Origin: Neisseria perflava
Lineage (GTDB): Bacteria > Pseudomonadota > Gammaproteobacteria > Burkholderiales > Neisseriaceae
Direction: 5' to 3'
NCBI RefSeq assembly: GCF_019334725.1
Contig: NZ_CP079818.1
Location: 1-64,000 of the forward strand
Length of the DNA: 64,000 nt
Shown: piece by piece, positions 7,160 through 15,344 of the stretch
Layout of the letters: each line of letters opens with the position of its first letter
How positions within the stretch are numbered: the first letter of the stretch is position 1
Notes under the pieces: generated by a model
Databases searched by the model: none
What the model was told of the DNA's origin: nothing
The model's input: the letters and a program-made list of their open reading frames with translations, nothing else
Position numbers and translations under genes: made by a program

Positions 7160-8524
7160 ATGTCCGTAACCCAACCCACCATCGCCGCCATCGCCACCGC
7201 ACCCGGACGCGGTGGAGTCGGCGTTATCCGCCTTTCCGGCAAAAACCTGTTGCCTTTGGCGCAAACCCTCAGCGGCGGCAAAACGCCCAAGCCGCGCACC
7301 GCGCTTTACACCGACTTTTTCGGCGGCGACGGACAGCCGATAGACAACGGCATCCTGCTCTACTTCGCCGCGCCAGCCAGCTTTACCGGCGAAGACGTGA
7401 TTGAGTTGCAGGGACACGGTGGCCCCGTCGTGATGGACATGTTGCTCTCGCGCTGCCTCGAACTGGGTGCGCACATGGCGGAGCCGGGCGAATTTACCAA
7501 ACGTGCCTTCCTCAACAACAAACTCGACCTTGCCCAAGCCGAAAGCGTCGCCGACCTCATCGATGCCTCCAGCAAGTCCGCTGCACGCATGGCGTTGCGT
7601 TCGCTCAAAGGCGCGTTTTCCCAACACATACACGAGCTGGTGGACGACCTTATTACCCTGCGGATGCTGGTTGAAGCCACGCTGGACTTCCCCGAAGAAG
7701 ACATCGACTTTCTCGAAGCCGCCGATGCGCGCGGCAAGCTCCAAGCCCTGCAAGGTCGTCTGAAAACCGTGCTCGCCAGCGCGGAACAAGGCGCGATTTT
7801 GCGCGAAGGCATGAACGTTGTCCTCGTCGGCGCACCCAACGTCGGCAAATCCAGCCTGCTCAACGCCTTGGCTGGCGACGACATCGCCATCGTAACCGAC
7901 ATCGCCGGCACCACCCGCGACACCGTGCGCGAACAAATTACCCTCGACGGCGTGCCCGTCCACATCATCGACACCGCCGGCCTGCGCGAAACCGACGACG
8001 TGGTCGAACAAATCGGCATCGAGCGCAGCCGCAAAGCCGTCTCCGAAGCCGATGTCGCCCTGATCCTGATTGACCCGCGCGAAGGTGTGAACGCCAAAAC
8101 CCAAGCCATTTTGAACAGCCTGCCCGAAGGTTTGAAAAAAATCGAAATCCACAACAAAGCCGACCTGACCGGCGAACCTGTCGCCGTCCGTTCAGACGGC
8201 CTTGCGCAAACCGGCGCGGAAAGCGTTATCAGCCTGTCTGCCAAAACCGGCGCTGGTCTCGATTTGCTCAAACACGCCCTATTGCAGGAAGTTGGTTGGC
8301 AGGGAGAAAGCGAAAGCCTGTTCCTCGCCCGCAGCCGCCACCTCAACGCCTTGCACGAAGCCGAAGCCGAGCTGGAAAACGCCGCCCTCTGCAACAACGA
8401 CCAAATCGAGCTTTTCGCCGAACACCTGCGCCTCGCCCAAAACGCGTGCAGCGAAATCACCGGAGAATTTACCGCCGACGATTTGCTGGGCGTGATTTTC
8501 TCGCGCTTCTGTATCGGCAAATAA
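7160..8524 (+). CDS. mnmE: tRNA modification GTPase MnmE
   Basis: With MnmG, MnmE builds the 5-carboxymethylaminomethyl group on the wobble uridine of several tRNAs. The 454-residue protein has the N-terminal folate-binding domain (TIAAIATAPGRGGVGVIRLSG; RAFLNNKLDLAQAE) and a central helical region. The inserted GTPase carries P-loop GAPNVGKSS (about residue 222), switch motif GTTRD, DTAG and NKAD. The diagnostic C-terminal CIGK (CxGK) holds the catalytic Cys. Length is typical. A variant DUS (AGGTCGTCTGAA) is embedded at 7753-7764. The gene is transcribed alone and ends at a bidirectional DUS hairpin. Confidence 0.97.
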   Translation: MSVTQPTIAAIATAPGRGGVGVIRLSGKNLLPLAQTLSGGKTPKPRTALYTDFFGGDGQPIDNGILLYFAAPASFTGEDVIELQGHGGPVVMDMLLSRCLELGAHMAEPGEFTKRAFLNNKLDLAQAESVADLIDASSKSAARMALRSLKGAFSQHIHELVDDLITLRMLVEATLDFPEEDIDFLEAADARGKLQALQGRLKTVLASAEQGAILREGMNVVLVGAPNVGKSSLLNALAGDDIAIVTDIAGTTRDTVREQITLDGVPVHIIDTAGLRETDDVVEQIGIERSRKAVSEADVALILIDPREGVNAKTQAILNSLPEGLKKIEIHNKADLTGEPVAVRSDGLAQTGAESVISLSAKTGAGLDLLKHALLQEVGWQGESESLFLARSRHLNALHEAEAELENAALCNNDQIELFAEHLRLAQNACSEITGEFTADDLLGVIFSRFCIGK

Positions 8525-8543
8525 AACGGTTTGCCATCAAATA

Positions 8544-8578
8544 CAAAGGCCGTCTGAATGTTCAGACGGCCTTTTTTA
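8544..8578. terminator. Bidirectional DUS-pair terminator
   Basis: Inverted DUS pair with A-run on one side and T-run on the other, between the convergent mnmE and micropeptide genes. Confidence 0.85.
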
Positions 8579-8608
8579 TCACCAAAACAAGCTTAATTTC
8601 ACTTGCGT

Positions 8609-8716
8609 TTATTTATTGGCAGCTTCTGCCATATTTTTTGCGATTTTGGTTGCGCCAACTGTCAAACCGGACATACCGATCAAAGAAGCCGCAGCCAATT
8701 TGATTAATGTTTTCAT
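8609..8716 (-). CDS. Secreted-type micropeptide, copy 1
   Basis: A 35-residue ORF on the minus strand: MKTLIKLAAASLIGMSGLTV followed by GATKIAKNMAEAANK. The Lys-charged start, hydrophobic core and GLTVGA suggest a Sec signal that could be cut after VGA, releasing a peptide of about 13 residues. Alternatively it may stay in the membrane as one helix. A purine-rich AAAGAG lies about 7 bases before the ATG. It is 42 bases downstream of an almost identical copy, with a decayed third copy beyond. Conservation of the coding text while the intergenic text differs argues that these are real genes. No family is recognised. Confidence 0.68.
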   Translation of the reverse strand: MKTLIKLAAASLIGMSGLTVGATKIAKNMAEAANK

Positions 8717-8758
8717 TTTAACTCTTTTCTGTGTATTTAAGGGTGTGTTGTGTATTTT

Positions 8759-8863
8759 TTATTTATCGGCATCAGCCATATTGTGGGCGATATTGGTTGC
8801 ACCGACGGTCAGGCCGGACATACCGATTAAAGAGGCAGCTGCCAGTTTGATTAAAGTTTTCAT
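8759..8863 (-). CDS. Secreted-type micropeptide, copy 2
   Basis: A 34-residue ORF whose first 23 residues are identical to copy 1 (MKTLIKLAAASLIGMSGLTV then GAT), ending NIAHNMADADK. Many codons differ silently from copy 1 (for example CTG against TTG for Leu7 and GCC against TCT-neighbouring GCT for Ala10). The protein is therefore held constant while the DNA drifts, the pattern expected under purifying selection. Only the proposed mature part differs (TKIAKNMAEAANK against TNIAHNMADADK). Function unknown. Confidence 0.68.
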   Translation of the reverse strand: MKTLIKLAAASLIGMSGLTVGATNIAHNMADADK

Positions 8864-8950
8864 TGTTTGTCTCACTTTCTTGTCTGTCGGCCGAAAAACG
8901 GCCTAAGTTGCGTTTTCTGAAGTATTGTAATTAATTCGTTTATGATTGAA

Positions 8951-9057
8951 TTATTTGTGTACTACCGTTTCGATATTGTAGGCGACGCCGAGGGCGGAGG
9001 CCGGTATACCGACATGCCGATTAAAGAAGCGGTGGCAAGCGTTATTAAATATCCCAT
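8951..9057 (-). pseudogene. Decayed micropeptide, copy 3
   Basis: Starting at ATG 9057, with AAGGA 9 bases upstream, the sequence reads MGYLITLATASLIGMS, clearly related to copies 1 and 2. It then goes out of frame. One missing base after the TCG codon restores GIPASALGVAYNIETVVHK and a TAA at 8951-8953. The span of 107 bases is one short of 36 codons, which confirms a single-base loss. It is the first of three tandem copies on this strand. Confidence 0.6.
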
Positions 9058-9550
9058 TTTAAGTAGTCCTTTTTCATAGATACAAAATGTTATTTAACAA
9101 CATACACATTTTTTCGCCGGCATCCGCGCTGCCGACAGGACGAATCATACCGTGTTAATCGTTAATTAATACAATTTTTTCGTAAAGATAAAATACTAAA
9201 AACATACATAACAAAGCTTTTAGTTAATTTATATTTTGTTTTGAAAATGACACCGATGTCTTTCTCAATGACACCGATGTCTTAATTACATACGCACTAC
9301 AAACGTATCTTTCTGCGCCCATAAAATCCCTCCTTTTTTGTTGCAAAATTGCACTCTAAATTAAATATATTTTTAAATTCAAAATGTTATAAATCTATCT
9401 TTTTCACAGTCCAAATCTTCACTTAGTCAAAACCAATACCTTTGATAGCTTCCTTTAAAGAAAACACACGCTTCTAGCGCATATCCGACCATAAAATGCG
9501 CTGCAAATATATGATATAGTGAAACATTCTGCGTATTGACTATTTCCAGC
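9058..9550. other. A/T-rich intergenic region with a short direct repeat
   Basis: No gene is supported. The segment should contain the micropeptide promoters (minus) and the rmuC promoter (plus, with TATAGT near 9516). At 9247-9283 the 16-base ATGACACCGATGTCTT occurs twice with a 21-base period. Confidence 0.6.
9247..9283. repeat. Two copies of a 16-base direct repeat
   Basis: ATGACACCGATGTCTT at 9247-9262 and 9268-9283. Each copy contains GACA-CCGA-TGTC, a short dyad. A 21-base period is two helical turns, as for paired protein-binding sites. Confidence 0.6.
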
Positions 9551-11353
9551 ATGAACAACACCCTAATTCTGACCGGCGCGGCCGCATTTTTTATCGGCGC
9601 GCTGTTTGCTTGGCTGATAACACGCTACCAAGCCCAAAGCCGACACTTTATTGTTTTGCAAGAATTGGCCGAAAGCCGCCGCCTGCATGAGTTTGCCGAA
9701 CAGGTGCAGGCTCAAACTGCGGCGGACTTGGCGCAAAGCCGCCATACCGTGCAGGAATTGCAAGACGAATTGCAGGAGACGGGCAACCGCTTTGCCGCAG
9801 CCGAAAAACAGATTGCCTATCTGCAAGATTGCGAGGCCGAAGCCGAAGCTTTAAAACACGAATGTGCAAAATGGCAGCAAAGCGCGCAAAACCTGCAAAT
9901 CAACAACGAACGCCTAAACACTCAGCTGATTCAAGAACAGGCATTGAGTGCGGATAAAAATACGCTTTTGCAACAACAAGAAACGGAAAAAGGCCGTCTG
10001 AAACAAGACTACGACACGCTGTTGGAGCAAAACCATGCGCTGCAAGTCCAAAACGAACGCCTCTCCACACAACTGGCGCAAGAAAAAGCCAATATCGACG
10101 ACAAAAACAGCCTTTTACAGCAACAGGAAGCTGAAAAAGGCCGTCTGAAACAAGAATACGCCGCCCTTTTGGAGCAAAACCACGCGCTTCAAGTCCAAAA
10201 CGAGCGCCTCAACACCCAATCGGAAAAAGACCGTCAGGCTGCCGAAGAAAAGCTGACCCTGCTGGCAGATGCGCGTAAAAACCTGAGCGACCAGTTCCAA
10301 AACCTCGCCAACACTATTTTGGAAGAGAAAAGCCGCCGCTTTACCGAGCAAAACCACGACCATCTCCAACAACTGCTCAATCCGCTCAACGAACGCATAC
10401 ACGGCTTCAGCGAGCTGGTTCAGCAGACTTATGAAAAAGAAGCCAAAGAACGCCTGACCATCGAAAACGAGCTCAAACGCCTGCAAACCCTCAACACTCA
10501 GCTCCACCACGATGCTAAAGCGCTGACCACCGCGCTGACCGGCACGCAAAACAAAACCCAAGGCAACTGGGGCGAGATGATTTTGGAAAGCGTATTGGAA
10601 AATTCAGGCCTGCAAAAAGGGCGCGAATACATCGTTCAAGCTTCCAGCGTCCGCCACGAAGCAGACGGCACCCAACGCCGCCTCCAGCCCGACGTCCTCA
10701 TCAATCTGCCCGACAACAAACAAATCGTCATCGACTCCAAAGTATCGCTGACCGCCTACGTCCGCTATACGCAAAGCACCGGCGCAGAAGCAGAACGCGA
10801 GCTTGCCAACCACGTCGCCAGTATCCGCGCCCACATCAAAAACTTGGCAGCGAAGGATTACACCGACCTTGAGGGCGTCAAAACGCTGGACTTCGTCTTT
10901 ATGTTCGTCCCTGTCGAACCGGCCTATCTCCTCGCCCTGCAACACGATCCAAACCTCTTCCAAGAGTGTTTCGACAAACGCATCATGCTGACCGGCCCCA
11001 GCACCCTGCTCGCCACCCTGCGCACCGTTGCCAACATCTGGCGCAACGAGCAACAAAACCAAAACGCGCTGGCGATTGCCGAGGCAGGCAGCAAACTCTA
11101 TGACAAATTTGTCGGCTTTGTCGAAAGCATGGACGGCATCAATAAAGCGCTCGGTCAGGCTCAATCACAGTTTCAGACGGCCTATGGCCGCTTGGTTTCC
11201 GGCAGGGGCAACCTTATCAGCAGCACCGAAAAACTACGCAAATTGGGCATCAAGGCCGGTAAACAGCTGCAACGCGATTTATTAGAAAAAGCCATGTCAG
11301 AAAACGAAGATCATGCAGCCTTACCGACCGCGCAAGACCAAGAAAATGACTGA
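9551..11353 (+). CDS. rmuC: DNA recombination protein RmuC
   Basis: RmuC limits inversions at short inverted repeats and is predicted to have a restriction-nuclease-like core. The 600-residue product has an N-terminal membrane helix (TLILTGAAAFFIGALFAWLI) and a long coiled coil to about residue 270. The conserved domain contains GNWGEMILESVLENSGL, the probable catalytic ...DGTQRRLQPDVLINLPDNK and VIDSKVSL, then MFVPVEPAYLLAL and GPSTLLATLRTVANIWR. A 49-residue coiled-coil unit is duplicated, and each copy encodes a DUS (9991-10002 and 10138-10149) as GRLK. The start is ATG 9551; a TTG 15 bases earlier is in frame. Confidence 0.95.
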   Translation: MNNTLILTGAAAFFIGALFAWLITRYQAQSRHFIVLQELAESRRLHEFAEQVQAQTAADLAQSRHTVQELQDELQETGNRFAAAEKQIAYLQDCEAEAEALKHECAKWQQSAQNLQINNERLNTQLIQEQALSADKNTLLQQQETEKGRLKQDYDTLLEQNHALQVQNERLSTQLAQEKANIDDKNSLLQQQEAEKGRLKQEYAALLEQNHALQVQNERLNTQSEKDRQAAEEKLTLLADARKNLSDQFQNLANTILEEKSRRFTEQNHDHLQQLLNPLNERIHGFSELVQQTYEKEAKERLTIENELKRLQTLNTQLHHDAKALTTALTGTQNKTQGNWGEMILESVLENSGLQKGREYIVQASSVRHEADGTQRRLQPDVLINLPDNKQIVIDSKVSLTAYVRYTQSTGAEAERELANHVASIRAHIKNLAAKDYTDLEGVKTLDFVFMFVPVEPAYLLALQHDPNLFQECFDKRIMLTGPSTLLATLRTVANIWRNEQQNQNALAIAEAGSKLYDKFVGFVESMDGINKALGQAQSQFQTAYGRLVSGRGNLISSTEKLRKLGIKAGKQLQRDLLEKAMSENEDHAALPTAQDQEND

Positions 11354-11391
11354 TAAAACTTAAGACATTGCAAATAAAGGGAATTTAACCA

Positions 11392-12186
11392 ATGAGCAAC
11401 ATCACCATCGTCCTTGCCGCCGATACCGGCTATGCCGAGCAAGTTCATACCCTGATGAAATCCATCTGTACTCACAACACAAATGTCAATTTCTACCTCA
11501 TGCACAATACCTTCAGGCGGGAATGGATCGACTATACCAACCAAAAGCTCGCAGCCAGCGGCAGCCGTCTGAATGATGTCAAAATCGAGATGGACTTCAG
11601 CCAATATCGCCGCCTACCCCATATTTCGGATGCCGCATTTTTCCGTCTGATGATGCAACATCTGCCTGTCGATCGCGCCCTGTATCTCGACAGCGATATG
11701 GTGGTTACCCAATCCCTGCATGATTTGTTCAACCTCGATATGCGCGGTTATCCCGTTGCAGCGGTACAAGACTCCTTTCTTGCCCGTACCGAATGGAATC
11801 ACCCGACCGGCCTGCACACTACGCCCTATTTCAATTCCGGTATGTTGTTGGTCGACCTGGCGCAATGGCGGGAACACAATATCGCAGCGCAACTGCTGCA
11901 AACTGCTACCACCATTGACAAATCCGTTCCCTACGGCGACCAATGCTTTCTAAACACCGTATTTCAAAAAAACTGGCTGCAACTAGAAGAATCTTGGAAC
12001 TTCCAAACCGGCGCAGTCGAATACTTCCAAAAACGAAACCTCGGCGAAGTATTCCCCAAACCCGACACTGTCCCGCCCGTTATCCACTACACCACACGCG
12101 CCAAACCTTGGTTGTGCGATTACGGCAAGATTCCTTTTGAAGAAATCTATTGGCAATACTATTGCGCCGACTGGCCGGAAGCGTAG
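11392..12186 (+). CDS. Glycosyltransferase family 8 protein
   Basis: A 264-residue glycosyltransferase of the LgtC/GspA type. It begins with the nucleotide-sugar strand ITIVLAADTGYAEQVHTLMK, has the metal-binding DxD in ALYLDSDMVV (about residue 103), the acceptor region YFNSGMLLVDLAQWREHNI, GDQCFLNTVF, and the C-terminal VIHYTTRAKPW. These are the core elements of retaining galactosyl- or glucosyltransferases. In Neisseria, GT8 enzymes often extend lipooligosaccharide, but the acceptor here is not known. It follows rmuC by 38 bases and ends at two stacked hairpins. Confidence 0.88.
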   Translation: MSNITIVLAADTGYAEQVHTLMKSICTHNTNVNFYLMHNTFRREWIDYTNQKLAASGSRLNDVKIEMDFSQYRRLPHISDAAFFRLMMQHLPVDRALYLDSDMVVTQSLHDLFNLDMRGYPVAAVQDSFLARTEWNHPTGLHTTPYFNSGMLLVDLAQWREHNIAAQLLQTATTIDKSVPYGDQCFLNTVFQKNWLQLEESWNFQTGAVEYFQKRNLGEVFPKPDTVPPVIHYTTRAKPWLCDYGKIPFEEIYWQYYCADWPEA

Positions 12187-12249
12187 TCCCAGAAAGGGAA
12201 TACCCTTCCCTTGCCTCAATTGACCTTAAAACAACCCATCATCAAAAAC

Positions 12250-12284
12250 AAAAGGCCGTCTGAAATCGTTTCAGACGGCCTTTA
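12250..12284 (+). terminator. DUS-pair terminator after the GT8 gene
   Basis: Inverted DUS pair with a very short loop, then TTT. Confidence 0.75.
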
Positions 12285-12290
12285 AGCCAT

Positions 12291-12325
12291 AAAAAAACAG
12301 GCAGAACATTCTGCCTGTTTTTTTG
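12291..12325. terminator. Bidirectional rho-independent terminator
   Basis: Hairpin AACAGGCAGAA / TTCTGCCTGTT with a 7-A run before and a 7-T run after; it serves the GT8 gene and, on the minus strand, dapD. Confidence 0.88.
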
Positions 12326-12382
12326 TTCAAAACTAACCATAGAGTGAGCATACCACCTTCAATCAGCGTTATCGTTATCCGA

Positions 12383-13204
12383 TTAGATACCGCGCAACAA
12401 TTCATTCACGCTGGTTTTCGCACGGGTTTGCACGTCCACGCGTTTGACGATAACTGCGCAGTAGAGGCTGTGGCTGCCGTCTTTGGAAGGCATGCTGCCG
12501 GATACGACAACCGAACCAGCCGGTACGCGGCCTTGATAGATTTCGCCGGTAGTACGGTCAAAGATTTTTGTGGATTGACCGATGAATACGCCCATAGAAA
12601 TCACGCTGCCTTCTTCGACAATCACGCCCTCAACGATTTCAGAACGCGCACCAATAAAGCAGTTGTCTTCAATAATGGTAGGGCTGGCTTGCAGAGGCTC
12701 GAGGACTCCGCCGATACCGACACCGCCGCTCAAGTGCACGTTTTTACCGATTTGCGCGCAAGAACCGACAGTCGCCCAAGTATCGACCATCGCACCTTCG
12801 TCAACGTATGCGCCGATATTGACATAAGAAGGCATCAACACGACATTTTTCGCCACAAAGCTGCCACGGCGGGCAACCGCACCCGGAACTGCGCGGAAGC
12901 CTGCGCTGCGGAATTCGTCTTCAGACCAATCGGCAAATTTAGTCGGCACTTTGTCGAAGTATTTGTTCACACCGTCGTTGAGGATTTCATTGTCCTGAAT
13001 GCGGAAAGACAGCAATACGGCTTTTTTCGCCCATTCGTTGACTTTCCATTCGCCCACACCCAAACGCTCGGCAACGCGCAGTTTGCCGGAGTCGAGTTGG
13101 CGGATGGTTTCCAAAACCGCTTCACGCACTTCGGGGGTAACGGTATGCGGATTGATTTCGGCACGGTTTTCAAAAGCCGTTTCAATGATGTTTTGCAAAG
13201 ACAT
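12383..13204 (-). CDS. dapD: Tetrahydrodipicolinate N-succinyltransferase
   Basis: DapD transfers succinyl from succinyl-CoA to tetrahydrodipicolinate in the succinylase branch of lysine / meso-diaminopimelate synthesis. The 273-residue product has an N-terminal helical cap (LQNIIETAFENRAEINPHTV), then the left-handed beta-helix of hexapeptide repeats (VLMPSYVNIGAYVDEGAMVD, WATVGSCAQIGKNVHLSGGV, FIGARSEIVEGVIVEEGSVI). Its length matches the family. GAAGGA lies upstream of ATG 13204. It works in the same pathway as dapB at 15345, but the two are not in one operon. Confidence 0.97.
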   Translation of the reverse strand: MSLQNIIETAFENRAEINPHTVTPEVREAVLETIRQLDSGKLRVAERLGVGEWKVNEWAKKAVLLSFRIQDNEILNDGVNKYFDKVPTKFADWSEDEFRSAGFRAVPGAVARRGSFVAKNVVLMPSYVNIGAYVDEGAMVDTWATVGSCAQIGKNVHLSGGVGIGGVLEPLQASPTIIEDNCFIGARSEIVEGVIVEEGSVISMGVFIGQSTKIFDRTTGEIYQGRVPAGSVVVSGSMPSKDGSHSLYCAVIVKRVDVQTRAKTSVNELLRGI

Positions 13205-13466
13205 GTTGATTCCTTCAAGAGATCAGGGCCGTCTGAAACCTATTCAGGCCGCCCTATTACAAATATTTAACTCGTTATTTTGCCATGTAAAAGCGATTTC
13301 GTCAGCTATTAACATGATTAGCGCCGAGCGTTACACGGCCGGATTTTGGTTAAGCCAAGATTTTCAGACGGCCTGTTCAAGAGAGTTGAATCGTATTTAT
13401 TTTCCAACCGGTTTCCCAATCACAATATGCAGACTGTCGATTCTGCCGACACACCGTGCCGATAAA

Positions 13467-14213
13467 TCAATCTTCGCCGCCAATCTTTTGCAGAAGATTT
13501 TCAGCCACCACGCCGCATTCGATATTCCGCTTTAACGGTTTCGCGTTCAAATCTTTCAAGGCCGTCTGAAAGTCGGCGAAATCCATCAACTGCGAACCGA
13601 AACGGCGCATATGTTCCGTATCCTGCTGACAGTCTATCAGCGCAACGCCCAAATCCTCCAAAAACGGTACGGCGCAGGCAAACGCAATCTTTGACGCATC
13701 GGGACGCAAAGCAAACATCGATTCGCCATAAAACACGCAGCCGATTTGCACGCCGTAAAACCCGCCTGCCAACTGCATTTCGCCTTGCTCATCCGGCAGC
13801 CAGCATTCAAACGAATGCGCATGCCCCTGATGGTGTAGCTTCAAATAGGCCGTCTGAAACGCAGGTTCTATCCACGTTCCGTCCTGTTCTGGACGCGGCA
13901 CATTGGCGCAATGGGCAATTACTTTTTCAAAACAGCGGTTGACCGTTACCCGATACGGCTTGTGGCGCAAAGTTTTGGCGAGCGAACGGCCTATATGCAG
14001 GCTTTCCGGCACAATCACGGCTCGCGGCGCAACCGCATACCAGAAAAACCAACCATCGCGGCTAAACCACGGAAAAATCCCCTGCCCATACGCCGACAAC
14101 AGCCGCCCCGTATCCAAATCGCCGCTGACGCCGACCAAGCCGTCGCATTCTGCCAAAGCGTAAGACGGGTCGGGGAAACGATAATCCCGTGGCGCAAGAA
14201 AAGGAATCTTCAT
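13467..14213 (-). CDS. aat: Leucyl/phenylalanyl-tRNA--protein transferase
   Basis: Aat adds Leu or Phe from tRNA to proteins with N-terminal Arg or Lys, marking them for ClpAP. The 248-residue product shows FPDPSYALAECDGLVGVSGD, then LLSAYGQGIFPWFS, HSFECWLPDEQG, LAGGFYGVQIG, FYGESMFALRPDASKIAF and LIDCQQDTEHMRRFGS, all diagnostic. The start was set at MKIPFLAP (14213) because neisserial homologues begin there. An ATG four codons upstream (14225) is possible and no strong ribosome site separates them. The upstream side carries a DUS. Confidence 0.95.
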   Translation of the reverse strand: MKIPFLAPRDYRFPDPSYALAECDGLVGVSGDLDTGRLLSAYGQGIFPWFSRDGWFFWYAVAPRAVIVPESLHIGRSLAKTLRHKPYRVTVNRCFEKVIAHCANVPRPEQDGTWIEPAFQTAYLKLHHQGHAHSFECWLPDEQGEMQLAGGFYGVQIGCVFYGESMFALRPDASKIAFACAVPFLEDLGVALIDCQQDTEHMRRFGSQLMDFADFQTALKDLNAKPLKRNIECGVVAENLLQKIGGED

Positions 14214-14290
14214 CGTAAAGCCCATAAAGTTTCAGACGGCCTCAGGCTGAAAATGCCCAAGGCCGTCTGAAAAATCAACATACAAACTGC

Positions 14291-14725
14291 TTAACGTTTG
14301 GTTTTGGTTTGGCATTCGCCGCATACGCCATACATATACAGCGCGTGATCGACGATGCGGTAGCCGTTTTCTTCGGCGATTTTGTCCTGCAGCGCTTCGA
14401 TTTCCGGATTGTGGAATTCGGTTACTTCGCCGCATTTCACGCAGACGATGTGGTCGTGGTGATCGCCTTTGTCCAATTCGTAAACCGCTTTGCCGGTTTC
14501 AAAATGGTGGCGTTGCAAAATGCCGGCCTGTTCAAACTGGGTCAGCACACGGTAAATCGTCGCCACGCCGATTTCCACACCCTCTTCCAACAGGATACGG
14601 TACACATCTTCCGCACTCAAATGCTCCTCGGCATGAGTCTCGAACAAGTCCAAAATTTTCAAACGTGGACCCGTAACTTTCAAACCGCTGTCTTTCAATT
14701 GCGCAATGTTGCTGAATTTTTCCAT
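14291..14725 (-). CDS. fur: Ferric uptake regulator Fur
   Basis: Fur is the iron-sensing repressor of uptake genes. The 144-residue protein has the winged helix at the N terminus (LKDSGLKVTGPRLKILDLFE, then VGVATIYRVLTQFEQAG-like IGVATIYRVLTQFEQAGILQ), the metal-binding HHFETGKAVYELDKGDHHDH motif and the structural zinc cysteines CVKC and CGEC near the end. The start is ATG 14725; the frame stays open upstream but the family begins MEKFSNIAQLK. It is divergent from bamE. Likely targets in this window are fetA, nrrF and the hutW-hutX gene, all with Fur-box-like sites. Confidence 0.97.
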   Translation of the reverse strand: MEKFSNIAQLKDSGLKVTGPRLKILDLFETHAEEHLSAEDVYRILLEEGVEIGVATIYRVLTQFEQAGILQRHHFETGKAVYELDKGDHHDHIVCVKCGEVTEFHNPEIEALQDKIAEENGYRIVDHALYMYGVCGECQTKTKR

Positions 14726-14939
14726 AATATTCAATATCCCTGTAAGGTAATAACCGTTATAATACGCACTTTCCGCCCGTTTGCCCACTATTGGGCCGTT
14801 AAAGGGCGGCAATCTGCCGCCGGTCTTGCAATTGAAAATCGGCGAAAAGAAAAATTAAGAAGATGATTATCGTTTGCTTTTTGAAAATATTCAAGCGATG
14901 ATAAACATCTTTCCCGAAATGACACAGAAAGGTAAGCCC

Positions 14940-15335
14940 GTGAATAAAGCCTTATGCCTTGCCATCGCCGCTATTTTAGGTCTGGCCTCATGCAGTGCCG
15001 AGCGCGTATCCAACTTTCCATCCTACAAACTCAAAATCATTCAAGGTAACGAGCTCAATCCCCGCGCCGTTGTTTCCCTGCGCCAAGGTATGACCCGCGA
15101 CCAAGTCCAACTGCTGCTCGGTACGCCGCTCCTGCGCGACGCCTTCCATGCCGACCGCTGGGATTACACTTTCAACACCAGCCGCAACGGCATCATCAAA
15201 GAACAAAGCAACCTGACCCTGTACTTTGAAAACGACGTCCTCGCACGCGCCGAAGGCGATGCCATTCAAAAATCCATCGAAGCGGTTCAAGCCGGACAAA
15301 ACGTCGTTCCGACCACCGAAACCAAGCCGCAATAA
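14940..15335 (+). CDS. bamE: Outer membrane assembly lipoprotein BamE
   Basis: BamE (SmpA/OmlA) is a small lipoprotein of the BAM complex that inserts beta-barrel proteins. The 131-residue product has a signal peptide ending in the lipobox LASC (about residue 17). The SmpA fold follows: NFPSYKLKIIQGNELNPRAV, SLRQGMTRDQVQLLLGTPLL, and DRWDYTFNTSRNG. The start was set at GTG 14940, preceded by AAAGG, because it gives a proper lipoprotein signal; an ATG 18 bases upstream would add charged residues. The gene order fur-bamE-dapB matches N. meningitidis. Confidence 0.93.
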   Translation: MNKALCLAIAAILGLASCSAERVSNFPSYKLKIIQGNELNPRAVVSLRQGMTRDQVQLLLGTPLLRDAFHADRWDYTFNTSRNGIIKEQSNLTLYFENDVLARAEGDAIQKSIEAVQAGQNVVPTTETKPQ

Positions 15336-15344
15336 GGAAGCCTC

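Noticed and set aside
7040..8152. 370- and 386-residue open frames antisense to mnmE
   Set aside because: Mirror frames of a GC-rich gene; low-complexity content and no start signal.
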